From Jaenimonas drosophilae (Eukaryota > Euglenozoa > Kinetoplastea > Trypanosomatida > Trypanosomatidae), in contig JASAON010001656.1 in the NCBI GenBank assembly GCA_030849065.1, positions 124,001 to 188,000 of the forward strand: DNA of 64,000 nt. The letters run 5' to 3'. Positions 36,675 through 46,359 of this stretch are shown piece by piece. Position numbers and translations under genes: made by a program. Numbering within the stretch: position 1 is the stretch's first letter; each line of letters starts with the position of its first letter. The notes under the pieces are model-generated. The model saw only the letters and a list, made by a program, of their open reading frames with translations. It made no database searches and was not told where the DNA came from.

Positions 36675-39600
36675 CTACACCGTCAGAGAGGTTGAGCTCA
36701 CCTCCTCAGCTGACGCAGGAGTGTCGTACTTGCGACGTAGTCGAGCTCCAAGAGATTCTTGGGGAAGCGCGGGTGGATCGAAGGCGTGGGACAGGCCACG
36801 GCGACGAATGGCGGCGAGGCGGCTCTCACTGGCGTCATTTCCGCAGAAGAACTGCGGAAGTTTCCGGAGTAGAATCGCATCGAGACCTTCCAGTTCCTCC
36901 ACTAGCCCAACGAGCGCAGTGGTTGGGCATGGCGCTCGTGGGGTGAGGTCGTCGATCAGTGGAAGAGGGGGCGCTGGGGAGAAGCGCTCACCCCATCGCG
37001 GAGTGTTGGCAGGGGGAGGGGGGAGCGGAGGCGGTATAGCCGCTGGCGGCAACCCACTGGTGTCTGCGCTCAGCAACTGTGCGTTTTCAGCTCCCGGCGA
37101 TGTCTCCGACCGTTGTGGTAACAGAGGCGTGGCGGCTGAGCGAAGGCGGGGGCTGTGCGACGGTGAACGCTCGGATGGTGAGTCAGGGGATGCAATGGAG
37201 CTGGACTCCACCGGACGCGGGGTACGACCGGGAGAGGTAGTGAGCTGCGGGGCAGGAGGCAGCATGGACGGGAGGTCGTGGGTCGTGGCAGCATCGTAGA
37301 GTGGGGACTCTGCAGGGATGGAGCGTAGCACCTCAGGAGGAGGGCTCGCCATGGCTTCCTCTTCCTGCTCGAACTGGAGACTGGGCTCCCAGCGTGCCGA
37401 TCGTTCCTCGTTCTCCTGCATGTTGTGCTGTTCATCTTCGTCATCCACTGTAGCGAAGGGGTCACTATGGTGAGAAGAAGGCGATCTGCTCGACCCACCA
37501 CTGCGGCTCTCCACAGGGCTGCTCTCTGGATGAATCGCACTCGCATCGCAACTTGAGATAGAGCTGCTGGCGTCCGCAGGGGATCCGACAACGGAGGTTG
37601 TGCCGGGCAGACGGACAGGTGACGAACTTGGTTGCTCCACATCGATGGGATGCTCAAGCTCGCTCGTCGCGGAGCTGAACTTCACCACAGGGCTCTCCGT
37701 CGCCTCCAGCGAATGCGACGACTCACGCACAAGACTGGGGCTTGTCGCCTCATATCGTTGCGCATCGGCGGCAGCATAGCCGCGCATGGCTGCATCGAAT
37801 GAGTGAAGGTCTGCCTTGCCTTCCTCACTGTCGCTGTGTGAGGTGGTCGCTGCAAAGAGACTCGGGTCTCGTGGTGCGATCTCCTCCTTTATGGGCGAGG
37901 AAGAATGTGGTGTTTGTACCTCAGATGATGCTTCGTCAGCACCATCATTATCAGAGGTAGATGCATGTGAAGGCTCAGTAGGTGAATCGTGCGGCGGGGG
38001 GCTACTTTGAACATCAGTGGATGGGGATCTGGAAGCCGGAGCGGAGAAGGGTGAGTCGGGTGCGAAGGGGTCTTCCTGCCGCTTCTCCTCCACAGTATCC
38101 TGCACCGTTGCAATGGCAGGTTCCTCTGCAGGAGCCTCAATCTCAGACACATGTTGCGTCTTCTCATTGGCAGCTTCTCTTTCAGAAGCAGCCTGTGCTT
38201 CTTTCAGTGCAGCTTCTCTCTCTTCCGCTTCTCGGGCCGCAAGCTCTTCTTCTGCTGCTTCACGTTCAGCAGCTGCCTGTGCCGCTGCTTCCCTAAAGGC
38301 TGCCTCTCGCGTTGCTGCTTCCTTTGCCGCTGCACGAGCAGCCGCTGCCTCCTTGGCTGCCCGTTCATCTGCTGCCACAGCCGCGTCCCACAGTTCCCGA
38401 AACGCCTTGACGGACTCTGCTGAAGGAGTGAAGGGGAGCCGCGCGTAGTGGGCGTGGCGAAGCGTTGGTGGGGGCGTTGACACCAACAGTGGGTCGGAAC
38501 TCGACGCGCTGGCGCCTGGCACAGACACAGCCGAGGAGCTGTCAGCTTGGGTAGCCTTCTTGGAAGGTGGGGCAGAGGCGTAGAACTCGCTTCTGAATGG
38601 CTGAGCCACGCGTGGCACGGAGGAATGGGCGGCGTGGCTGGCAGCGTTTGGGGTGACTTGGGAGCCCTGTTGCTGGTCGTGGAGGTTGTCTGCAAGAGAC
38701 AACAAGGCCAGAACGGCGTACTCATCGGCAGATTGTGGCGTACAGGCGGCGCAGGACGGACGTAGACGGTATGAGGTTCCGTCCTCGCGTCGCGACCCTG
38801 CCTCTGAGGGCGTGTTGCTCGTTATTGCCCTGTTGGCAGGGCTGCAATGGTGGTAGTACTCTTCCCTCAGCGCGTCCAGAAAGCGTGCCATCTCTGGTGC
38901 ATCGCGGTGAACGTGGAGAAATGTATGTGCCATGACCGCATCTCGGGGAAGAGTCGTGGACGTGGCCATCCATCCCTGAGCACGTCCACGGGAACTGCTC
39001 CTCTCTCCGCTCACTCCTCGAGACGCGCCAGACGTGTTCGATAGCTTTCGTAGTGCCATGTAGTACTGGCTGACATTGAAGGGCGATGAAGAGGTGTTGG
39101 AGCTCTTCACAGGGGCAGAAGAATGCAGTCGGGTCATGGCATGCTCCGTGTGTGGTCGAAGGTTTGCCATTGTGGGGACGTAGGAGGCGAACAGCACGGG
39201 TGGTGCCGATGGAGCCGTACGACGATTGGCTTCGGAGCGGCGACGTCCAGCGCGCTTCATCGGGGCATCTCCAACTTCCGCCGAGGCTGAGCGCGGCGTG
39301 AAGCAAGCGTCGTGGGCAGTTTCTTCCCCCTCTGCTGACGCGGTGCTGGACGATGCTTGGCGCCGCTGCATCTCGGTGATGCGTTGGTCCAGCTGCTTGA
39401 GCTCTTTGGTCAGCAGCTGCTCCTTGCGGTCCAGCAGGAGCAACTCCCCAGGGCGACGTCTGGCTGGCAGAGCTTGGAAGTTATTCACCTTAGCACGAAC
39501 ACGTGAACTCTCGCGAAGGTTGCGCTGGCGCTCTAGAAGCTCCCGCTTGGTCCGCTCCGTAACGGAGGCTTGGCGACCATGAGACCTCGAGCGAGATGTG

Positions 39601-42059
39601 TGGCAGCTTCCGCGAGGGTGTGGGGAGGGAGGCTCGCTGCTTCCATCTAGGACCTCTGCCGCCACCGTAGAGGCTGCTGGTGGAGCAGCCTCTCCCAGTT
39701 CCCCGACTACATCGTCTTCGGTCTTGGCCAGCGTGTCTCGGCGCTGCTGCTGGCTGGAACTGCTCTGCATCGAAGGACGACTTTCACCACTCGTGCGTAG
39801 TCCAGCAACCATCTCCTCGGAATCTCCACGCGAGGAGCCTCCAATGCTCGGTCTGCCGTTCCTTCGTCGTGATGCGCGGCGGCCGCGTGGTGGAGCCAGG
39901 GGAGCGCCAGCTGCCACCGTCGCATCTCCCTGAGCTGGGGTGGAGTGTGCCACCCCGAAGCGGCTCAGCATGTTGCTCACCTCGCGGCAGGTTTCCGAGG
40001 CGGAGGAGGAGCGAAGGTTCAGCTCCAAGTCCAGGTCATCGGGCGGTGGGCCCCCACTGTCGGGAGCCCCGCTGTTCCGATAGAGGTGGGGTGACGGAGA
40101 GCTTCCAGGTTGATCATCTCCCATGTACTCCTCGTAGCTCAGGTTGCCGCTGCCATTGCTGCGACGGAGTGCGCCGACGGCCTCCGCGGTGCCCGTGGGG
40201 GACTTGTCCTCAGCCACCGGAGGTATGCGCAAGGGAGAGGGTGGCTGAGCAGCACTGGAGTCGGCGCTCGTGAAGGGTCGCGTTTGGTCCGTCTGAGGAA
40301 GTGAGGAGGGGCCATCCACGCTGCTGCCGGCCTCGACTCCCTGACGAGCCGGAGCCTCCACCCCACGTTGGCGAAGGTAGTGCTGGGCAAGACGGCTCTT
40401 GTCGGCTGGTAGGGGTGGCGGGGTTGGGTCCTTAGACGAGGCACGAGGTGCCACCTGTGCGTGGCCGTTGGTGCAGCCACCACCACTGAGAAAGTTCTTG
40501 ATGCGGGACCACACTGACGCACTCTTCGCTCGCTTCTTGGCGGGGCTCTTCGGGCCAGGCGGGGTCGACGCAGCCGGCGCGTCGACTGCGGAAGAGCGAC
40601 GACCTCTGTCCCAGGAGAGGCTGCGGCTGCCACTGTCGCCCTTGATGGCCATCGCAGGGGAGCTCACCGGCTGCTCCCGGACGACAGTGAGGGGGATGCC
40701 AGTCGGTCGTGTTTGTGCATCAGCTCCCTCTGCCGTTGCTGGTGTTCTCGGAGTGTGGGTTGCCGGCCGCGTGGGACTCGGAGATGGCACCGGCCTCTCA
40801 TCCACCGCCATCGTCCCCAGATGCAGCTGCCGCTCATCAATGGTGTTTGGGGTGGAGGGGTCCACCACACGGACTTGGTCCTCCACGACCCGGTCACTTC
40901 GCAGAAGCGCGGCGGCCTGCTGGCGCTGCATCTCCAGCAAGGCGTGCTCGTCCATGGTGGAGTGGCTGAGTCGCATGTCCGTGAGGGAGTTGGAAGGCCA
41001 GCGGGTGTGAAATACCGGCTGAGCGGCTTTGAGGAAGGAGGGAATGGGGATGATGGGTGCACCATCGTCCTTCAGCGACAGGTTCGCACGATCGCGGAAG
41101 GATGAGCCACCCGCGCCGGCATCGCTGGGCATGCCCATCGACCTGAACACTGAGCCTGCGGGGAACACATCGCTGGGCTGGCCGGAGATGGGCGGGCGGT
41201 TCGATGGAGAGCTCGGATTCCGCGCGGAGGCGTGCTGAATGGCCACTGGCCGATAAGAGGGGGGCTCCACGTCCACTACGGGGCATTGGGGTATATCAAG
41301 GTCGGCGGCATCAATCACCTGGATGATGTCGGCAGCAGCGGCACGTGAAGCGTGCGGAGATGTATTTAGAGGTGTTTCGTCCACGTCGTGGTAGGCGTTC
41401 ACCCGTCGCGGTGGGGAGCGAGTGTTGGTATGGACGATGCCGGGGGTGTGCTCGGATGGAGCACGCCCTCGCATCTCATCGGAAGAAGACGTTGGACCGG
41501 AGCTTCGGCTAGCTGAGAAGAACTCAACGCTGGTGCTGGAGGACTCCCTCCCTGACTCTCCGTGTGTCGAGCGGTGTCTGCGATGACTATGGGAGATGGC
41601 GCCAGGGACGTCTACCACGGTTGATGACTGCCGCAATCCCGACGAGTCTCGGCCCTTCGTGAAGACGGTCTTGTAGGTGTTCTGCTCGGCTCCGGTATCA
41701 TGGGGCTCCTTGTCACCATCATCCTGTTGATCCAGGGCCAACACAGCGCTCAGAAAGCGACTGCTGGCGCTGTTTGCTCCGCTGTCGTCCCGCAGTCCTT
41801 CGCTGTGCTGCCGTGTGGAGGCACCCCTCGAGTTTGGCGCAGGCGCACGCTCCAGCGGAGGCAATGGGGCAGCTGGTGCGCTTGAGTGTGATTCAGTTGC
41901 GGCAGGTTGTTGTTGTTGCTGTCGCTGTTGCGGGTCTGGCTCCGGTATGGTTCTGGCTGCAGTAGCCGCTGGTTCCCCAGAGAAACTGATGCGGTTGTCT
42001 GGAGTGGTGGCGCTGTCGGAGAGGACCGAGAACTGAATGGAACTAGTCTGGGACAGCAT
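36675..42059 (-). CDS. Large disordered protein with alanine/glutamate coiled coil, unknown function
   Basis: This is a 1794-residue protein. Most of it is Ser/Pro/Ala-rich and predicted disordered. A basic helical stretch lies at about 835-910 (ERTKRELLERQRNLRESSRV, then LLLDRKEQLLTKELKQLDQR), likely a coiled coil. A long Ala/Glu/Arg helix of about 80 residues lies at about 1230-1310 (AADERAAKEAAAARAAAKEA and so on). The C-terminus looks ordered (LVGLVEELEGLDAILLRKLP, ASESRLAAIRRRGLSHAFDP). A short motif WSRIKNFLSGGGC sits near 510-530. There are no transmembrane segments or enzyme motifs; I recognise no family. The start is the first in-frame ATG after the acceptor at 42108. An out-of-frame ATG lies 7 nt before it (42066), an exception to the ATG-free leader rule here. 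Confidence 0.8.
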   Translation of the reverse strand: MLSQTSSIQFSVLSDSATTPDNRISFSGEPAATAARTIPEPDPQQRQQQQQPAATESHSSAPAAPLPPLERAPAPNSRGASTRQHSEGLRDDSGANSASSRFLSAVLALDQQDDGDKEPHDTGAEQNTYKTVFTKGRDSSGLRQSSTVVDVPGAISHSHRRHRSTHGESGRESSSTSVEFFSASRSSGPTSSSDEMRGRAPSEHTPGIVHTNTRSPPRRVNAYHDVDETPLNTSPHASRAAAADIIQVIDAADLDIPQCPVVDVEPPSYRPVAIQHASARNPSSPSNRPPISGQPSDVFPAGSVFRSMGMPSDAGAGGSSFRDRANLSLKDDGAPIIPIPSFLKAAQPVFHTRWPSNSLTDMRLSHSTMDEHALLEMQRQQAAALLRSDRVVEDQVRVVDPSTPNTIDERQLHLGTMAVDERPVPSPSPTRPATHTPRTPATAEGADAQTRPTGIPLTVVREQPVSSPAMAIKGDSGSRSLSWDRGRRSSAVDAPAASTPPGPKSPAKKRAKSASVWSRIKNFLSGGGCTNGHAQVAPRASSKDPTPPPLPADKSRLAQHYLRQRGVEAPARQGVEAGSSVDGPSSLPQTDQTRPFTSADSSAAQPPSPLRIPPVAEDKSPTGTAEAVGALRRSNGSGNLSYEEYMGDDQPGSSPSPHLYRNSGAPDSGGPPPDDLDLELNLRSSSASETCREVSNMLSRFGVAHSTPAQGDATVAAGAPLAPPRGRRASRRRNGRPSIGGSSRGDSEEMVAGLRTSGESRPSMQSSSSQQQRRDTLAKTEDDVVGELGEAAPPAASTVAAEVLDGSSEPPSPHPRGSCHTSRSRSHGRQASVTERTKRELLERQRNLRESSRVRAKVNNFQALPARRRPGELLLLDRKEQLLTKELKQLDQRITEMQRRQASSSTASAEGEETAHDACFTPRSASAEVGDAPMKRAGRRRSEANRRTAPSAPPVLFASYVPTMANLRPHTEHAMTRLHSSAPVKSSNTSSSPFNVSQYYMALRKLSNTSGASRGVSGERSSSRGRAQGWMATSTTLPRDAVMAHTFLHVHRDAPEMARFLDALREEYYHHCSPANRAITSNTPSEAGSRREDGTSYRLRPSCAACTPQSADEYAVLALLSLADNLHDQQQGSQVTPNAASHAAHSSVPRVAQPFRSEFYASAPPSKKATQADSSSAVSVPGASASSSDPLLVSTPPPTLRHAHYARLPFTPSAESVKAFRELWDAAVAADERAAKEAAAARAAAKEAATREAAFREAAAQAAAEREAAEEELAAREAEEREAALKEAQAASEREAANEKTQHVSEIEAPAEEPAIATVQDTVEEKRQEDPFAPDSPFSAPASRSPSTDVQSSPPPHDSPTEPSHASTSDNDGADEASSEVQTPHSSSPIKEEIAPRDPSLFAATTSHSDSEEGKADLHSFDAAMRGYAAADAQRYEATSPSLVRESSHSLEATESPVVKFSSATSELEHPIDVEQPSSSPVRLPGTTSVVGSPADASSSISSCDASAIHPESSPVESRSGGSSRSPSSHHSDPFATVDDEDEQHNMQENEERSARWEPSLQFEQEEEAMASPPPEVLRSIPAESPLYDAATTHDLPSMLPPAPQLTTSPGRTPRPVESSSIASPDSPSERSPSHSPRLRSAATPLLPQRSETSPGAENAQLLSADTSGLPPAAIPPPLPPPPANTPRWGERFSPAPPLPLIDDLTPRAPCPTTALVGLVEELEGLDAILLRKLPQFFCGNDASESRLAAIRRRGLSHAFDPPALPQESLGARLRRKYDTPASAEEVSSTSLTV

Positions 42060-42107
42060 TGCTCCATACCGCAGGTGTGGGCGGCAGAGGATGCAGTCGA
42101 GTACAGG

Positions 42108-42150
42108 CTTGACGATCACAGAAGAAAAGCAGAAGAAGACAAGAAGAACA
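42108..42150 (-). promoter_or_regulatory. Predicted trans-splice acceptor for the large disordered protein gene
   Basis: The tract GTTCTTCTTGTCTTCTTCTG and TTTTCTTCTG precede GATCGTCAAG with the AG at 42109-42108. This excludes the open frame between 42176 and 42110 from the coding region. Confidence 0.5.
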
Positions 42151-42362
42151 TTCTGCGGCACACGCGATGACTCCACCTACGTCGTCCCTCCAGGGAAACA
42201 TCACAGCAGAGATGAGCAGCAGCAATGATGGGCAGAACGAACTGAAGAACCACACGCACACGAGGGGTTCCAGCTACCCGAGGTACCGACTGTGCCCCAT
42301 CCAATCCCCACAGACAGTCCATTGCGTGAGGATGGGCAGGTGCAGCACCATCCCGCCGCAGC

Positions 42363-43268
42363 CTAGTCCTTCCGGGAAGGAAACTCACGGGTGAAGGTCT
42401 CCGATCGAATCATCTTGCCCAGTGGGAAGCGTGGACTGCGCTGATCCCTACGAGGGGCGTCGGGGATGGCGTGTCCGACCACAATGACGACAGGAACGGT
42501 GTATCCGGCCGGTATGTCAACGGCCTTCATGACTGCCCCTTCGTCAATGCCCTCCAGCACGCATGTATCCCACCCTGCGGCGGTGCAGAGGTGTAGAAAG
42601 GTGGTGGCGGCAATCATACTCTGCTTCCACGCGTAGGCTTGTCGGCTCAAGGGAACGGTTAGGAGGGGGGTTCCCGTGCTGTAGCTGTAGGCCGTAGAGA
42701 GCGCGGTCTTGGCGTAGGCCACGCTCTGACAGGGACCACCGTGCAAGAAGTAGAAGATGTTGCGCAAGTACGTAGGCCCATAGGACGGATTCAGGTACTT
42801 GCTGTTGAGACCGAGCTCCAACGTCTGTGGGGCGTTGTCCTCGGGTTCCAGCTTCCCAGCAAAGACCATGCAGAGCGGTGCGTCCGCCACCTGTCGCTGA
42901 CCCAGGGCGGCGCGACACAGCTTTTCACGGCCCTCTTGGCTCTGGACGGCCACGGCCACCCATCCCTGGAGGTTGAAGCCCGTTGGCGCACGGAGGGTGG
43001 TTGTGAGTACCTCCTCCAGCACCTTGGGGTCCAGAGGCCGCGATGAATCGAAGTGCTTGCAGCTCCACCGCTGCTGCACAACGGCGGAGGTGTGGGAAAG
43101 CGCGTCGGCTGAAAGAGCAGATGGAGATGCCGCCTTCTTCACCCTTGCATCTGCAGAGATGCTTGACGGAGTGGCAGGCAAGTTGGTCGCGGCATTGCTC
43201 CGGTTCCACTCAACAAACTGCCGAAAGGAGGCGATGAACCCCGCGTGATGAGTGAAGGTTGGTCGCAT
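42363..43268 (-). CDS. Nitroreductase-family flavoprotein
   Basis: This is a 301-residue protein. After a 65-residue extension the nitroreductase fold begins with RWSCKHFDSSRPLDPKVLEE, LTTTLRAPTGFNLQGWVAVA and ALGQRQVADAPLCMVFAGKL. It continues with WKQSMIAATTFLHLCTAAGWDT, CVLEGIDEGAVMKAVDIPAG and YTVPVVIVVGHAIPDAPRRDQRSPR. R-(x)3-5-F, the AP(T/S)-x-x-N-x-Q phosphate site and the late G-x-D-T-C segment are FMN-binding hallmarks. Members use NAD(P)H to reduce nitro compounds, quinones or flavins; the natural substrate is unknown. The N-terminus (MRPTFTHHAGFIASFRQFVE) is weakly amphipathic and could target the mitochondrion. The open frame extends to 43289 but only from a TTG. Confidence 0.9.
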   Translation of the reverse strand: MRPTFTHHAGFIASFRQFVEWNRSNAATNLPATPSSISADARVKKAASPSALSADALSHTSAVVQQRWSCKHFDSSRPLDPKVLEEVLTTTLRAPTGFNLQGWVAVAVQSQEGREKLCRAALGQRQVADAPLCMVFAGKLEPEDNAPQTLELGLNSKYLNPSYGPTYLRNIFYFLHGGPCQSVAYAKTALSTAYSYSTGTPLLTVPLSRQAYAWKQSMIAATTFLHLCTAAGWDTCVLEGIDEGAVMKAVDIPAGYTVPVVIVVGHAIPDAPRRDQRSPRFPLGKMIRSETFTREFPSRKD

Positions 43269-43373
43269 GGAGCACCACCACCACCTCAATCCAGTCGTCT
43301 AAACTTGAGCGACTACACCAGCAGCCGACGAACACCGACAACGTTCCAGGGGTGTGCCGGTGGTGAGGGGACC

Positions 43374-43395
43374 TAGGAAGAGAAGGACAGAGAAG
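43374..43395 (-). promoter_or_regulatory. Predicted trans-splice acceptor of the nitroreductase gene
   Basis: The minus-strand sequence CTTCTCTGTCCTTCTCTTCC runs directly into TAG with the AG at 43375-43374. The 105-nt leader is ATG-free. Confidence 0.62.
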
Positions 43396-43726
43396 CGGCA
43401 AATGTGGGACAGAAGAACATGCTCAGTTCTACGCGGCAGGGCAGCAGTCATCATCCACCTCACGTGATGACGTCCGTGTGCGTATGCAGAAGAATTGTCG
43501 TGAACGAGAAGATGGATAACATCGGCTCATCTCCCTCAGCCTCCCACATCACCCTGCTCCACCTCTGCGTTGTGTTTGGGGGAGATCCAACACTGCATAG
43601 GAGAGGGGGATGAAGGATGGAGGGAGAGACGAAGGGACCAACACTGTACATAATTCAGGTCAGGTGAGGGGTTGACGGACACATGGTGGAGTACCACGTC
43701 ATCTTTCACTCAACGTGGGGAGTCGT

Positions 43727-45940
43727 CTAAAGCATCATGCTTTCAGGAGCACTGCGTGGGTTGTTGTCATCAACAATGTTCGCTGAAGTTTGATACGCGG
43801 ATGAGAAGTAGTCGATGGGGTTGTAGCGCAGAGTCATGACGAGTCCTTCTTGGTTGGTGAAGACCGTCACCCCACGTGGGACGCCTGTGGAGCCCGCGCC
43901 ACGGCCCTTTCCTCCATTGGCGAGCTTTTGCTGCTTCGTGCTGGCGGCGACACCAGGGCCTGGCGCCATAGACATGCATCGGTGGCCCGTTCCCTGGCAG
44001 CCATGGTAGACCTGCTTGCGATGCACGGCGAGGTTGTCGGCGGCGGGCAGCACCACACGTTTCACCGGCGGAAGGACGCTATCGGAGTCCAGAGATGCTT
44101 GCATCACCCCGGAAGGCTGGTAGGCGGGCATCGAACGGCGCTTGCCCATCTTCTTATCCATGTTGGAGTCGCGAGAGGCGCTGCGATCCTTCTTGGGGCG
44201 GCGGAAGGCCGATTGGCTGTAGTCGATGTACTCCTCGCGGCGGCAGTGGTAGTGCAGGGTACCGGCGTAGGGCACGGCAGCGTCGTGGGGGTCGCACCAA
44301 CACGCCCGGAGGTGGCAGACGGCATCCCGAACAATGTGATTGACGCTCTTGGTTCCCGACTCACGCAGGGGAGCCATCCACACCCGATCGAAGCCGTTGG
44401 GCAGAATCTTCTCTCCGAAGCGGTCCGACGGGAGGCCATCAATGCGACGGCGATCACGGAAGTCGCGTGCGTCCTGCATCACCATCTCAATGCGCTCAGG
44501 GGAGTTCAGTGGAGGCAGGGTGTGGCGAATGAGGCCGGAGTAGCTCTTCCGGTTGCGTCGCGGGGCATGTCGCCAACCTCCTTGGCGGGAGCGGTGTTCC
44601 CGAGAAGGGGGCGGCGTCAGCTCGGCCACATCGCCGTTCGTGCCGTCGTCCTCACCGCCCTCACCATCCAGGACTAGGTCATCCCCTTCCTCGCCATCGG
44701 GGCGGATGAGCTCACGACGCGGGCTGCCCACCACACTGGCTGTGGCGAGCGCCAACTCCTCCGAGCGTATTTCGTTGAGGAGCTCCACGTAGGCAGCGCG
44801 CCTCGGGCAGAGCGCGTCCTCCAGGCGCTGGAGCAGAGACGGTGGGTACGGAGAGATACCAGCCATGTTGATGCGCAGGTACTTCCGACGCAGGGCAAAG
44901 CGCTCCGCAGAGGCCTGGGCCCCAGGGGCAGCGTCGATGGAGTCGCCTTCCACCACTTCGTAGTGCTCCGGCTGAGTGGGCTCTGCCTCCTCGTCCTCCT
45001 CAGGAACGGCGTCCTCAGCGTTGAGCAATTCAGACTCCATCGGAACGGGAGGGGCGTAGTAGCAGAGCCCCGAGCGGAAGTAGCCGGCAGGTGTGCAGGC
45101 GTACTCAATGCGCTTGATGAAGTCATGGGGAAGCACCTGCATGGTGAGTGGGTCGTGGGGTACCCCTTCCATCAGCACCACCGCGAGTGAGCTGTTGTAC
45201 TGCTCCACGAGGTCCACCAACGTTCGCAGACACTTCCACGTCAGGAAGTTGAAGTCGAGATAGAGGCAGCGGAGATGAGTGTTCTTGACGAGACCATTGA
45301 GAACATGCAGCACGTCTCCATCGTTGAAGCCGCAGTGCATGAGGGAGAGCGACTCGAGCGGGGGGTCAGTATTCAGCCAGGCAGCCAACTCCTTGCAGCC
45401 CTCCTCACCAATGTAGTTGCCGGAGAGGGACAGGTAGGAGAGGTGCTTGAGATCGCGAAGGGCATCAATGAGGGGCCGCACTGACCGGCTCGTCAGCGCG
45501 TTGTAGCCAAGATCTAGTACGCTAAGGTAGCGATTTTTGCTGAGGACATCCAGAGCGTTGTACATGGTTTGCTCCAGCAAACCATCATCGCCAATGTAGT
45601 GGTTGGCCACGTGGATAACCTGGTAGGGGAGGAAGAGCTCCTTCAGCTCTTCCTCGGTGAAGGGACGTGGACGGTCGCTATCGATGTTCATGGCGTTGAG
45701 GGTGCTCGCCAGGTCAACGGGAGCGGTCTGCTCCGTTGATTCCACGTGCTCCAGTGGGTGCCCCGACTCGTCACTACCGGCACCATCTACATCCAAACCA
45801 CGCAGAGACAGCTTGTAGGTGTCAAGGATGGCACCCATCATTTCCTTAATCAGTCGGCCATTTTGGTGAAGAAATGAACGCTGCTGAGCTTCCGCCTTGC
45901 CGAGGCGGCGGGCGAGCTCACGGCTGAGGCCCTGGCCCAT
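43727..45940 (-). CDS. Leucine-rich-repeat protein with MGQGLS N-terminus
   Basis: This is a 737-residue protein. It begins MGQGLSRELARRLGK, where Gly2 with Ser6 fits N-myristoylation. LRRs of the ribonuclease-inhibitor type occur at about 110-255: LDVLSKNRYLSVLDLGYNAL, LRDLKHLSYLSLSGNYIGEE, LNTDPPLESLSLMHCGFNDG, LVKNTHLRCLYLDFNFLTWK. The rest is partly disordered, with an acidic stretch, a motif-like block at about 520-585 (RIDGLPSDRFGEKILPNGFD, YHCRREEYIDYSQSAFRRPK) and a Gly-rich region. The last 45 residues seem ordered (GVTVFTNQEGLVMTLRYNPI). LRRs suggest protein binding; no enzyme domain is seen. The upstream acceptor at 46017 and the 76-nt ATG-free leader support this start. Confidence 0.85.
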   Translation of the reverse strand: MGQGLSRELARRLGKAEAQQRSFLHQNGRLIKEMMGAILDTYKLSLRGLDVDGAGSDESGHPLEHVESTEQTAPVDLASTLNAMNIDSDRPRPFTEEELKELFLPYQVIHVANHYIGDDGLLEQTMYNALDVLSKNRYLSVLDLGYNALTSRSVRPLIDALRDLKHLSYLSLSGNYIGEEGCKELAAWLNTDPPLESLSLMHCGFNDGDVLHVLNGLVKNTHLRCLYLDFNFLTWKCLRTLVDLVEQYNSSLAVVLMEGVPHDPLTMQVLPHDFIKRIEYACTPAGYFRSGLCYYAPPVPMESELLNAEDAVPEEDEEAEPTQPEHYEVVEGDSIDAAPGAQASAERFALRRKYLRINMAGISPYPPSLLQRLEDALCPRRAAYVELLNEIRSEELALATASVVGSPRRELIRPDGEEGDDLVLDGEGGEDDGTNGDVAELTPPPSREHRSRQGGWRHAPRRNRKSYSGLIRHTLPPLNSPERIEMVMQDARDFRDRRRIDGLPSDRFGEKILPNGFDRVWMAPLRESGTKSVNHIVRDAVCHLRACWCDPHDAAVPYAGTLHYHCRREEYIDYSQSAFRRPKKDRSASRDSNMDKKMGKRRSMPAYQPSGVMQASLDSDSVLPPVKRVVLPAADNLAVHRKQVYHGCQGTGHRCMSMAPGPGVAASTKQQKLANGGKGRGAGSTGVPRGVTVFTNQEGLVMTLRYNPIDYFSSAYQTSANIVDDNNPRSAPESMML

Positions 45941-46016
45941 TTCACCGTGTAGCTAGGTTGGGGCACTAGATGAAGCGGGGGTGTATTAGAATGTTCGTGA
46001 AGAACCACCCTCTTGA

Positions 46017-46082
46017 CTATGGAGGTACACGTAGATTGAGTGAAAAAAAAGGGAACATGAAGAAAGAGAACAATGTGCGGAT
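46017..46082 (-). promoter_or_regulatory. Predicted trans-splice acceptor of the LRR gene
   Basis: The tract TTCTCTTTCTTCATGTTCCC followed by eight T leads to CTCCATAG with the AG at 46018-46017. The ATG inside the tract is excluded from the mature leader. Confidence 0.55.
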
Positions 46083-46359
46083 GGCAGAGACACGTGTGTG
46101 CAATCATGCATTTCCAGCGCACGTCCCCGCAGAGCTCACATCGTTGGTCATTTTGCTGCGTTCTCAGCTCTTTGCCATGAGCGATGGCACATACTCAACA
46201 AACCAGGACAATGTCTCTGGCCTATGATACATCAGCAACCACATCCACCTCCTGAATCACTTCAGGGTGATCTGCAAGGGGTGGATAGGCGTCTGTTGGT
46301 GTCTGTGTGTTCGTACGTGTGCGTGTTCTGCTGTAGCAACACCAAAAGTGCTCCAGGTG

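Noticed and set aside
42060..42176. 39-residue extension of the large disordered protein
   Set aside because: It begins with GTG and overlaps the pyrimidine tract and acceptor.
43850..44677. A 275-codon plus-strand open frame
   Set aside because: It lies antisense to the LRR gene, has no recognisable motif, and mirrors the codon bias of the real minus-strand gene.
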